The notes under the pieces were generated by a model. It worked only from the letters and a program-made list of their open reading frames with translations, did not search any database and had not been told where the DNA came from. Below, one piece after another: positions 56,807 through 64,000 of a stretch of DNA of 64,000 nt. Each line of letters starts with the position of its first letter. The first letter of the stretch is position 1. Source of the stretch: Elizabethkingia sp. YR214 (GTDB taxonomy: Bacteria > Bacteroidota > Bacteroidia > Flavobacteriales > Weeksellaceae); contig NZ_QBUH01000006.1 in the NCBI RefSeq assembly GCF_003058195.1, positions 1 through 64,000 of the forward strand. The letters run 5' to 3'. A program made the position numbers and the translations under genes.

Positions 56807-57835
56807 ATGAAAAAAAATATTTCGACTTTCGTTTTTGGAATTCTGCTTACTACAAGTACATTATCTTTTAGTACAGCTGTTAAGGCCCAAGCTGTAGCCT
56901 CACAAAAAACAGATGGCTATGCTATTACAGAACAAGTTTTAAAAGATATTCTGGAAAAAAACCGTTCTTATTACCAACAGGGAAAAGTTGCGGATTACAT
57001 TCCGGAACTAGGTAAAGCAGATGCAAAATCTATTGCCCTATCTGTCATTGGTGAAAATGGAAAAATTATAAATGTAGGCGATACCAATAAGAAATTTACC
57101 ATTCAGAGTATCTCAAAAATTATATCATTAATGATTGCTGTCCGGGAAAAAGGAGAGCAGAATATCTTTGATAAAATGGGCTACTTTGGTACCGACAAAC
57201 CATTCAATCATTTTTCAAATCTGGAAACAACCGGAAAGCCATTAAATCCTATGATGAATGCAGGTGCTATTTTAACAACTGCTCTAATAGACGGAGAAGG
57301 TGAGTTACCTTTCAAAAAAATACTGGAAATGGTACAGTACATTACCAAAAACAGCAATATAAACTACAGCAGAGAAGTTTATAATTCTGAACGGGAAACC
57401 GGACACCGTAACCGTGGAATGTTTTATATAATGAAAAACAGCGGACTGATAACTGGTAATGAAGAAAAGCTGAATAACTATTTTAAGCAATGCTCGATAG
57501 AAGTTACCGCCGAAGATTTGGCTAAGATAGGCTATTTTTTTGCCCACCAATGCACACGTTATGATGGCGATACTACTTATAAAAATGCAGATATTGCCCA
57601 GCTGATAGAATCTCAGATGCTAATTGCCGGAATGTATGAATTCAGTGGAGAATATGCACGGACAGTCGGTTTACCAAGTAAATCCGGAGTCGGTGGTGGT
57701 ATTACAGTAAGTGTTCCCGGAAAAATGGGAATTGGAGTTTACAGTCCTGCCCTGGATCAGCATGGGAACTCCTTAGCTGGCTACCATATGATCCTTGATC
57801 TTGTAAAAAAATATAACCTGAGTCTGTTCAGATAA
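56807..57835 (+). CDS. glsA: Glutaminase A
   Basis: Enzyme of 342 residues with an N-terminal signal peptide (ending near AVKAQA), so it is exported to the periplasm; typical glutaminases are cytoplasmic and about 305 residues. The β-lactamase-like active site is FTIQSISKIISLM (Ser-x-x-Lys), with NPMMNAGAI, the catalytic Tyr region INYSREVYNSE, and LPSKSGVGGGI. It hydrolyses glutamine to glutamate and ammonia. Confidence 0.93.
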   Translation: MKKNISTFVFGILLTTSTLSFSTAVKAQAVASQKTDGYAITEQVLKDILEKNRSYYQQGKVADYIPELGKADAKSIALSVIGENGKIINVGDTNKKFTIQSISKIISLMIAVREKGEQNIFDKMGYFGTDKPFNHFSNLETTGKPLNPMMNAGAILTTALIDGEGELPFKKILEMVQYITKNSNINYSREVYNSERETGHRNRGMFYIMKNSGLITGNEEKLNNYFKQCSIEVTAEDLAKIGYFFAHQCTRYDGDTTYKNADIAQLIESQMLIAGMYEFSGEYARTVGLPSKSGVGGGITVSVPGKMGIGVYSPALDQHGNSLAGYHMILDLVKKYNLSLFR

Positions 57836-57955
57836 AATTGTTCTGATCGGTTATTTTATATACGACCAGACTTTCTCTGGTCCATAATGTATAAATTTAA
57901 TAGTGTTTTTAAATTTTTCACACAAAAATTATATTCAAATGAATCAATATTTTTG

Positions 57956-57963
57956 TATATTTG
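57956..57963 (+). promoter_or_regulatory. -7 box of secG
   Basis: TATATTTG, 21 bases before the start; no clear -33 box. Confidence 0.5.
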
Positions 57964-57983
57964 CCAACTGAAAATTAAAATAA

Positions 57984-58352
57984 ATGAGTACGATATTTAG
58001 CCTTTTCATGGTTCTTATTATCATTGCATGTGTGCTTCTGATCATTGTTATCATGGCCCAAAATCCAAAAGGAGGCGGTCTTTCTGGTACATTTGGAGGT
58101 ACATCTTCAGCTTCTTTCGGAGTACAGAGAACCAATGAATTTATGGATAAGGCTACATGGTCATTAGGAATTTTTATCATTGTTCTGATTATGTTGAGTG
58201 TTATTCTTACAGGGAAACCATCAACAGTAATTCCTCAATCACAACCAACAAAAAAGGAGCTTCCAAACAACCCACAAGCCCCGGTTCAGAAACCTACGGC
58301 ACAAGCTCCACAAACACAGCAATCCTCTGCGCCAGCGCAGACTGCAAAATAG
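57984..58352 (+). CDS. secG: Protein translocase subunit SecG
   Basis: Membrane protein of 122 residues. Two helices (FSLFMVLIIIACVLLIIVIM; WSLGIFIIVLIMLSVILTG) flank the conserved loop AQNPKGGGLSGTFGGTSSAS. The C-terminal tail is Pro/Gln-rich. It assists SecYE in preprotein export. Confidence 0.95.
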   Translation: MSTIFSLFMVLIIIACVLLIIVIMAQNPKGGGLSGTFGGTSSASFGVQRTNEFMDKATWSLGIFIIVLIMLSVILTGKPSTVIPQSQPTKKELPNNPQAPVQKPTAQAPQTQQSSAPAQTAK

Positions 58353-58378
58353 ATAGATTTAATAGTTTAGTTTAGAAG

Positions 58379-58426
58379 AAACTGCTTACTAGGGCTCTTA
58401 CGAGTTTTTTTAAGCAGTTTTTCTTT
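58379..58426 (+). terminator. Terminator after secG
   Basis: Stem AAACTGCTTA / TAAGCAGTTT with a 22-base loop, then a T run. Confidence 0.7.
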
Positions 58427-58485
58427 TAATAAGAACTGTGATTCCTGAACAATGTTCAGAAATCACACCAGTTTTCTATACTCTT

Positions 58486-59091
58486 TTATTCCTGATATGG
58501 TAATCGGTATTTAATAGATCTTCCTAAAGAAACCTCATCTGCATATTCCAGCTCATCCCCTACTGCAATCCCTCTTGCAATAACAGAAAAATTCAACGGA
58601 TAATGTTTCAGTTTCTTGTATAGATAGTAGGCTGTTGTATCCCCTTCCATAGTAGCACTTAGTGCAAATATAACTTCACTTACACCACCAGCTTCTACTT
58701 TACTGATCAGACTTTCAGTCTTCAGCTGATTAGGACCTATACCCTCCATTGGAGAAAGTTTTCCACCCAGAACAAGGTATTTACCATTATACTGCCCTGT
58801 ATTCTCTATAGCCATTACATCTCGTACATCTTCTACTACACATAGCAGGCTATCATTACGGTTACTATTCGCACAAATTTCACAAATATCGTGGTCAGAA
58901 AAATTATGACAGATCTTACAATATTTAATATCATTTACCAATCCCTGAATAGCATTTCCCAATGCCATTCCCTGAGACTGAGGTTGCTTTAACAGGTACA
59001 AAGCCAATCTTGTTGCCGATTTCCGTCCTATTCCCGGAAGCCCTGAAATCTCTTCAACGGCCTTTTCTAAAACTTTACTTGGAAAATTCAT
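58486..59091 (-). CDS. recR: Recombination protein RecR
   Basis: Protein of 201 residues. It has a helix-hairpin-helix ([18 protein letters not shown]), a zinc finger ([17 protein letters not shown]), and a Toprim domain ([16 protein letters not shown] ... [20 protein letters not shown]). It loads RecA onto gapped DNA with RecF and RecO. A -7 box TACCTTTG on the minus strand lies at 59097-59104. Confidence 0.96.
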   Translation of the reverse strand: MNFPSKVLEKAVEEISGLPGIGRKSATRLALYLLKQPQSQGMALGNAIQGLVNDIKYCKICHNFSDHDICEICANSNRNDSLLCVVEDVRDVMAIENTGQYNGKYLVLGGKLSPMEGIGPNQLKTESLISKVEAGGVSEVIFALSATMEGDTTAYYLYKKLKHYPLNFSVIARGIAVGDELEYADEVSLGRSIKYRLPYQE

Positions 59092-59131
59092 ATCTGCAAA
59101 GGTATCATTTTACCTTCTTTCTATAAAAAAG

Positions 59132-59163
59132 TTTGTTGACCATTTATGTTTACGCTATTTTTG
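59132..59163 (+). promoter_or_regulatory. Promoter of the LURP-like gene
   Basis: TTTG-N20-TATTTTTG, a full-consensus Bacteroidota promoter, 26 bases before the ATG at 59190. It rules out the earlier in-frame ATG at 59133. Confidence 0.75.
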
Positions 59164-59189
59164 CAGGCCCTAACTATAATATATTATTG

Positions 59190-59789
59190 ATGAAAAATCC
59201 TGAATACCCGCTATTCTTACAATTCAAAATTACAACCCTGGCCAACGATTTTGTTGCAAAAGACAAAAATGACAATACAATCGCATATGTTCGCCAGAAA
59301 ATGTTCAAATTAAAAGAAGATGTAATTGTCTTCAACAACGAAACCAAAGCTGAAGAACTTTTCCACATTAAGGCAGACCGTTGGCTGGACTTCAATGCAA
59401 ACTATTCAATTTCTGAAAGCAAAACGGGAGAATCTCTTGGTAAAATTGGACGAAGAGGAATGAAATCTATATGGAAATCCACCTACATCGGAATGGATAA
59501 GGACGGAAGCGAAGATTATACCATCCGTGAAGATAATGGCTGGGTAAAAGTATGGGATAACATGATCGGTGAATTGCCTATTATTGGAATGTTTACAGGC
59601 TATATACTAAACCCATCTTACACCTTAACAGACAAAGAGGGCAACAAAATCTTTCAGCTAAAGAAGATGCCTTCATTTTTCGGAAGAAAATTTATGCTGC
59701 AAAAGTTTGCTGATGTACCTGACAATGATGAATCCAGACTTATTCTTTCATTCATGATGATGGTTCTGCTGGAAAGAGCAAGAGGCTAA
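59190..59789 (+). CDS. LURP-one/tubby-like protein
   Basis: Protein of 199 residues. It is strand-rich with a DDDW-like series: PLFLQFKITTLANDF, RQKMFKLKEDVIVFNNETKA, LFHIKADRWLDFNANY, GESLGKIGRRGMKSIWKSTY, IFQLKKMPSFFGRKF. This fits the tubby/scramblase-related (LURP-one) fold, which binds lipids or acts as scaffold in other organisms; here the function is unknown. It has its own promoter and terminator. The last helix (LILSFMMMVLLERARG) is hydrophobic. Confidence 0.6.
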   Translation: MKNPEYPLFLQFKITTLANDFVAKDKNDNTIAYVRQKMFKLKEDVIVFNNETKAEELFHIKADRWLDFNANYSISESKTGESLGKIGRRGMKSIWKSTYIGMDKDGSEDYTIREDNGWVKVWDNMIGELPIIGMFTGYILNPSYTLTDKEGNKIFQLKKMPSFFGRKFMLQKFADVPDNDESRLILSFMMMVLLERARG

Positions 59790-59813
59790 ATTTAATTTGA
59801 TAAAAAATACACA

Positions 59814-59840
59814 CCGTCAATTCTATATTGACGGTTTTTT
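59814..59840 (+). terminator. Terminator after the LURP-like gene
   Basis: Stem CCGTCAAT / ATTGACGG, five-base loop, six T. Confidence 0.85.
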
Positions 59841-59859
59841 ATTTTGTAAATTTGTCTGT

Positions 59860-60915
59860 ATGATGAACTCTACTTTTCTTTCTAATCTTCCATATCCTAT
59901 AATTTTGGCTCCTATGCTGGGTGTAGTAACACCTAAGATGGTAGCTGATGTATCGGAGATGGGCGGACTGGGTTCTCTTCCGTTAGGTGGACTTTCCCCG
60001 GAAGTGTCCTACAGACTGATTCAGGAGACAAAGCAGCTCACTAAAAATGAATTCGCTGTAAATCTTTTTGTCAATACAGCCCCGGATATCAATAGTAATA
60101 AAATTGCAACGGAAAAGATGGCTCATTTTATTCAGAGCATTTTAAAAGAAAAAAACTGGGCCCAGGATTTTGAATTCAATTATCAGTTCTATCCATACCA
60201 GGATTTAATTGATCTGATTATTGAGGAAAAGATAAAATATGTAAGTTTTACCTTTGGAATGCTGGATGAAGAAAGTATAAAGAAGTTGAAGACTTATCAT
60301 ATCTATACTATTGGTACTGCCACTTGTGTAGAAGAAGCTGTAGAACTTGAAAAATCAGGTGTTGATGCTATCGTTGCACAGGGAATTGAGGCCGGAGGCC
60401 ATCGTGGTAGTTTCCTTAACGAAAAATGCCTTCCATATATAGGGCTTATTGCACTTGTTGCACAAATAAAAGATGCTGTGAACATTCCTGTGATTGCTTC
60501 TGGCGGTTTGTATGATAAAAGAACTATAGCTGCAGCGTTCGATATGGGTGCAGATGCAGTACAAATCGGCAGTCATTTTATTTCAGCAGAAGAAAGCGCC
60601 GCTACCGATGTTTACCGGGACTTAATTAAAGAATCTACAGATACATCTACCGTCTTAACCAGAAGCTATACCGGAAGATGGGCACGTGGTATTTGCAACG
60701 ATTTCATGAAGCTAACAGAGCTTAATCAGCTGACAATACCTGAATATCCTATTCAGAACGTTCTTACACAGGCTATGAGAAGCCTGGCAAAAAAACATAA
60801 CGACACTCAATTCACAAATTACTGGGCTGGACAAAATGCAAAATATGCCAAGCATATACCAACCGCTGAAATCATGAACGAGTTAATTTCAATTTATAAA
60901 ATAATCAAACAATAA
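59860..60915 (+). CDS. Nitronate monooxygenase-like flavoprotein
   Basis: FMN enzyme of about 351 residues in the NMO/2-nitropropane dioxygenase family: YPIILAPMLGVVTPKMVADV, GGLGSLPLGGLSPE, KSGVDAIVAQGIEAGGHRGS, IPVIASGGLYDKRTI, GADAVQIGSHFIS, SYTGRWARGICNDF. It may oxidise nitronates or act as an enoyl-ACP-type reductase; I cannot choose. I set the start at the ATG at 59860, because the longer frame begins in the upstream terminator. TAAATTTG lies six bases before this ATG. It ends one base before pepD, so they are co-transcribed. Confidence 0.85.
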   Translation: MMNSTFLSNLPYPIILAPMLGVVTPKMVADVSEMGGLGSLPLGGLSPEVSYRLIQETKQLTKNEFAVNLFVNTAPDINSNKIATEKMAHFIQSILKEKNWAQDFEFNYQFYPYQDLIDLIIEEKIKYVSFTFGMLDEESIKKLKTYHIYTIGTATCVEEAVELEKSGVDAIVAQGIEAGGHRGSFLNEKCLPYIGLIALVAQIKDAVNIPVIASGGLYDKRTIAAAFDMGADAVQIGSHFISAEESAATDVYRDLIKESTDTSTVLTRSYTGRWARGICNDFMKLTELNQLTIPEYPIQNVLTQAMRSLAKKHNDTQFTNYWAGQNAKYAKHIPTAEIMNELISIYKIIKQ

Positions 60916-60916
60916 A

Positions 60917-62356
60917 ATGGATTTATTACATCTGGAACCAAAAGCCATTTGGAAAAACTTCGCAGCACTTAATGCTATTCCAAGACCATCTAAAAAGGAA
61001 GAAAAAGTTATTGCTTTCATCAAAAATTTTGGAGAATCTTTAGGTCTGGAAACTTCGGAAGATGAAACAGGAAATGTTATCATCCGCAAGCCTGCTACTC
61101 CAGGAATGGAGAACAGAAAAACGACGATATTACAGTCTCACCTGGATATGGTGTGTCAGAAGAACAATGATACAGATTTCGACTTTGATACTCAGGGAAT
61201 CAACATGCTGGTTGATGGTGACTGGGTAAAAGCCGACGGAACAACATTAGGAGCGGACAACGGTATTGGTGTTGCTACTATTATGAGTATTCTAGAATCT
61301 TCAGATATTGCACACCCTGCAATAGAAGCTTTGTTTACTATCGATGAAGAAACAGGAATGACCGGAGCTTTCGGTCTGAAGCCGGGAGTTTTACATGGAG
61401 ATATCCTTCTTAATCTGGATACAGAGGAAGATGATGAAATCGATATAGGCTGTGCCGGAGGTATTGATGTAACTGCATCAAAAGAATACAATACTGTAGC
61501 TATACAGGGAGAAGGAATCGCTATTGAGATTAAAGGTCTTACAGGAGGACATTCCGGAATGGATATTGATAAAGGCAGAGGAAATGCAAATGTTCTATTA
61601 GGGAGATTCTTATTTACAGGTATTGGTCAAAGCATCCAATTATCCGACATTAATGCAGGAGGACTAAGAAATGCTATTCCACGTGAAGCAAGAGCTAGCT
61701 TTAGTGTAGCAAATGCAGATACATTTTTAAAAACTGCAGAAGCTTTGAAGGCTGATATTCTTAATGAATTCAAATCAGTAGAAAAAGATCTTACGATTAC
61801 TATCAGCAAAGCTCAGACAAACGGATCAGGAATAAGCACAGCAGATTCAGAATCTTTCATCAAAGGACTAAAAGCTGCTCATAACGGAGTTTACAGAATG
61901 AGCCCGGAGGTAGAAGGTCTTGTAGAGTCTTCTAACAATATAGCAAAAGTAGAACTGAAGGAAGGAAAACTAAGAGTACTTAATCTTTCCCGCTCTTCTG
62001 TAGATTCAACTAAAATGGCAGTGGCCGATCAGCTGCGTGCATCATTTGAATTGGCAGGTCTGGATGTAGCATTCACAGGATCTTATCCGGGATGGCAGCC
62101 TGACCCTAATTCTAAAATTGTATCAGTTCTTGAAAGAATTTACACTCAGAAATTTGGGGAACAACCACGTGTTGTTGCATGTCACGCAGGATTAGAATGT
62201 GGTATTATTGGTGCTAATTACCCAGAAATGGAAATGGTATCTTTCGGTCCTCACATTACTGGTGCACACTCGCCGGAGGAAAAAGTAAATATAAAATCTG
62301 TACAGAAGTTCTGGGGCTATCTTCAGGATATTCTGAAAGAAATTCCGACGAAATAA
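60917..62356 (+). CDS. pepD: Aminoacyl-histidine dipeptidase (beta-Ala-His dipeptidase)
   Basis: M20-family metallopeptidase of 479 residues. Zinc-site motifs are LQSHLDMVCQKNN, LGADNGIGVATIM, DEETGMTGAFGL, and LTGGHSGMDIDKGRGNANVL; the final His region is GPHITGAHSPEEKV. It cleaves Xaa-His dipeptides. It sits immediately after the NMO-like gene and is followed by a terminator. Confidence 0.95.
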   Translation: MDLLHLEPKAIWKNFAALNAIPRPSKKEEKVIAFIKNFGESLGLETSEDETGNVIIRKPATPGMENRKTTILQSHLDMVCQKNNDTDFDFDTQGINMLVDGDWVKADGTTLGADNGIGVATIMSILESSDIAHPAIEALFTIDEETGMTGAFGLKPGVLHGDILLNLDTEEDDEIDIGCAGGIDVTASKEYNTVAIQGEGIAIEIKGLTGGHSGMDIDKGRGNANVLLGRFLFTGIGQSIQLSDINAGGLRNAIPREARASFSVANADTFLKTAEALKADILNEFKSVEKDLTITISKAQTNGSGISTADSESFIKGLKAAHNGVYRMSPEVEGLVESSNNIAKVELKEGKLRVLNLSRSSVDSTKMAVADQLRASFELAGLDVAFTGSYPGWQPDPNSKIVSVLERIYTQKFGEQPRVVACHAGLECGIIGANYPEMEMVSFGPHITGAHSPEEKVNIKSVQKFWGYLQDILKEIPTK

Positions 62357-62365
62357 TATAAAATA

Positions 62366-62388
62366 AAAACCCGCTTTTGGCGGGTTTT
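62366..62388. terminator. Bidirectional terminator
   Basis: Stem AAAACCCGC / GCGGGTTTT with a five-base loop between pepD and the convergent ferredoxin gene. Confidence 0.85.
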
Positions 62389-62417
62389 ATATTTTTAAAA
62401 CATAATCTGTGGATCAA

Positions 62418-62750
62418 TTATGGTTCCGGAGCTATTTCTACTTTTAATCCCTCTATATCCATAGTAATTGGGATCTGGCAGCTTAGGCGGCTATTTTCTT
62501 TTACATTTACGCCATCACTATATAACAATGACTCTTCTTCATCTCCCATTTCAGGCACCTCTGTGTCGCTTAGTTTATAACACTGACAAGATGCACACAT
62601 TAGCATCCCGCCACATATTCCAAAAGTTCCTTCTTCTACAAGTTCATAGGCTCTTATGGTTTCCATAAGATTCATCGACATATCTGTAGGTGCCATAATT
62701 TCATGTTCAACACCTTCTCTATCTATAATGGTTACTTTAACGTCTGACAT
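62418..62750 (-). CDS. [2Fe-2S] ferredoxin
   Basis: Protein of 110 residues in the adrenodoxin/plant-type ferredoxin class. Cluster ligands are C-x5-C-x2-C in GICGGMLMCASCQC plus a cysteine in SRLSCQIPI. The acidic N-terminal part is typical. It is probably a soluble electron carrier. A -7-like TAAATTTG on the minus strand lies at 62771-62778. Confidence 0.9.
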   Translation of the reverse strand: MSDVKVTIIDREGVEHEIMAPTDMSMNLMETIRAYELVEEGTFGICGGMLMCASCQCYKLSDTEVPEMGDEEESLLYSDGVNVKENSRLSCQIPITMDIEGLKVEIAPEP

Positions 62751-62886
62751 AATAATTTAAATCTTATCCACAAATTTACGAAAGAAAAAAGCATACTTGT
62801 CTATCAAAAAGGTAATTTAAATCAGCTACAAAGAAGCTTCTGTAAAGTATTTCTTATTAGATTTTGTTTTATCTTTGTCCCCGACT

Positions 62887-63261
62887 ATGGCAATAAAAAG
62901 CTATTTACTATTATTTCTGATGTTTCTGGGGGCATTTATGTACCCGGATCAGTTCTCTGCAGCTGTACCTCAGAAAATGGATTGCCATACTACTGAAAAA
63001 TCTGCAGAAAGCTGTTGTCAGCATGAAGACAATCATAATGGAAACTGTTGTGATCAAAACTCCGGACATGCCGATAAATCTTGTAAAGACAGTTGCAAAA
63101 GCTGTCAAACCTGCTCGAGCTTTGTCAATAATATTATTTTAGAACCAATAGAGACTTCTTTGCATAATTCCATTATCAAAGATTCCTCTGTTTTCTCTTA
63201 TTCATTCCCTGTTATTCCAAACAGGACATTCAATATCTGGCAACCGCCTAAACTCGTTTAG
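62887..63261 (+). CDS. Cys/His-rich exported protein, probable metal binder
   Basis: Protein of about 124 residues with a signal peptide-like start (MAIKSYLLLFLMFLGAFM). The middle is packed with cysteine and histidine: DCHTTEKSAESCCQHEDNHN, NCCDQNSGHADKSCKDSCKS, CQTCSS. This suggests copper or another soft metal. I used the ATG at 62887, after a TATCTTTG -7 box at 62870-62877; a TTG start is unlikely. It is upstream of a heavy-metal-associated protein gene, suggesting a metal-handling locus. Confidence 0.65.
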   Translation: MAIKSYLLLFLMFLGAFMYPDQFSAAVPQKMDCHTTEKSAESCCQHEDNHNGNCCDQNSGHADKSCKDSCKSCQTCSSFVNNIILEPIETSLHNSIIKDSSVFSYSFPVIPNRTFNIWQPPKLV

Positions 63262-63324
63262 TTTTATTTCCAGAAAGCAGCAAAAAGCTGCACTTAACCG
63301 ATTAGAACTAAATTATTTTACAGA

Positions 63325-64000
63325 ATGAAATCAATTTTAAGATCAGGACTGTTGCTCCTGAATCTATTTCTGTTTATGAACATCAATGCTCAGAGCTCTC
63401 TAAAAAAGGAAACTTATGTTGTAAAGGGAGCTTGCGAAATGTGTAAAGCCAGAATAGAAAAAGCAGCAAAAACAAAAGGTGTAAAAACTGCACAATGGAG
63501 TCCGGAAATGCAGATATTAACAGTGGAATACAACCCGGACAATACGAATACCGATGCAATCCTTCAGCATGTAGCCGATGCAGGACATGATAATGAAAAA
63601 TATACTGCAAAAGATGCAGTTTATAACAAATTACCAACATGCTGCCACTATAGCAGAGATGCTAAACCGGTTTCAGAACATACGATAGACAAAGTTTCTT
63701 TCTTTGTGAAAGGAAACTGCGATATGTGCAAAGCCCGTATAGAGAAAGCATCTAAAGATGCTGGTGCATTAAGTGCTGAATGGAATGCAGATGAACAGAA
63801 GCTTTATCTGGAGCTAGATCCAATAAAGGCGACTGCTGAAAAAGTTTTGCAGAAAGTTGCAGATGCCGGGCATGATAATGAAAAGTACAAAGCCGACGAC
63901 AAAACATACGCAAAATTGCCTGCATGCTGTCATTTCGATCGTACTACTGCATTTGGAGAAGTTAACACAAAAGTACACTCCGATAAAGTAAACACTGCTG
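63325..64000 (+). CDS. Exported protein with two heavy-metal-associated (HMA) domains, partial
   Basis: The frame starts at ATG 63325 (MKSILRSGLLLLNLFLFMNI, cleavage near NAQ) and runs past the right edge; 225 residues are visible. Two HMA-like repeats have metal-binding CxxC: VVKGACEMCKARIEKAAK and FVKGNCDMCKARIEKASK, each followed by a CCHY/CCHF motif (LPTCCHYSRD, LPACCHFDR). Copper binding is the most likely function. The repeats are tandem duplicates. It is likely co-expressed with the Cys-rich gene 63 bases upstream. Confidence 0.8.
   Translation, partial: MKSILRSGLLLLNLFLFMNINAQSSLKKETYVVKGACEMCKARIEKAAKTKGVKTAQWSPEMQILTVEYNPDNTNTDAILQHVADAGHDNEKYTAKDAVYNKLPTCCHYSRDAKPVSEHTIDKVSFFVKGNCDMCKARIEKASKDAGALSAEWNADEQKLYLELDPIKATAEKVLQKVADAGHDNEKYKADDKTYAKLPACCHFDRTTAFGEVNTKVHSDKVNTA

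Noticed and set aside
63383-63640. Minus-strand open frame at the right end
   Set aside because: The plus-strand HMA protein, with signal peptide and CxxC repeats, is the real gene.

Overview
The window is a stretch of an AT-rich Bacteroidota chromosome. It is most likely from a flavobacterium of the Weeksellaceae (Elizabethkingia/Chryseobacterium type), judged from gene content and not from a database search. Supporting signs are SusC/SusD-type outer-membrane genes, a fused CcoN-CcoO oxidase subunit, a fused CcsBA cytochrome c assembly protein, many lipoproteins, no clear Shine-Dalgarno sequences, and repeated promoters of the Bacteroidota form TTTG-N18..21-TAnnTTTG.

Layout. Bases 1-7.7 kb hold a lipoprotein end, an AraC regulator with an NAD-dependent epimerase-like gene, two unknown proteins, a CPA2 cation/proton antiporter and a LytS/LytTR two-component pair. 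Bases 7.7-10.8 kb are a thiamine salvage operon (thiM-thiE-thiD-tenA) behind a TPP riboswitch. Bases 10.9-16.3 kb hold a CPBP membrane protease, a TPR/AraC sensor-regulator, a small lipoprotein, and an AraC regulator divergent from a Tet(X)-like flavin monooxygenase.

Bases 16.3-38 kb are accessory DNA. They contain a RiPP-like precursor, IS3 and IS5 relics, a tyrosine recombinase, a fimbrillin locus, broken genes (redoxin-like, fimbrillin pieces, acyltransferase, NTF2-like, Rep-like, SusC-like, Rhs tip), one intact SusC/SusD/zinc-metallohydrolase/DUF4302 cluster, and a tRNA-Ser at the right edge. Bases 38-64 kb are housekeeping: trxB, holA, HAD hydrolase, cbb3 oxidase, SPFH protein, ccsBA, ftsK-lolA-lptG, glutaminase, secG, recR, an NMO-like enzyme, pepD, ferredoxin, and the start of a metal-binding (HMA) locus.

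The most exciting element lies at 19457-19683. Two copies of a 22-bp site in inverted orientation flank about 183 bp of non-coding DNA. The segment sits between a divergent tyrosine recombinase gene and a fimbrillin operon. Each site has the form of a tyrosine-recombinase core: two inverted arms around a 7-bp spacer. The segment carries one very good promoter (TTTG-N19-TATATTTG), which now points at the recombinase. Inversion would point it at the fimbrillin operon. I infer a phase-variable promoter switch, seen here in the fimbriae-OFF orientation, in which recombinase and fimbriae expression may be mutually exclusive. The fimbrillin leader also holds a structured inverted repeat followed by a terminator-like hairpin, a possible second layer of control.
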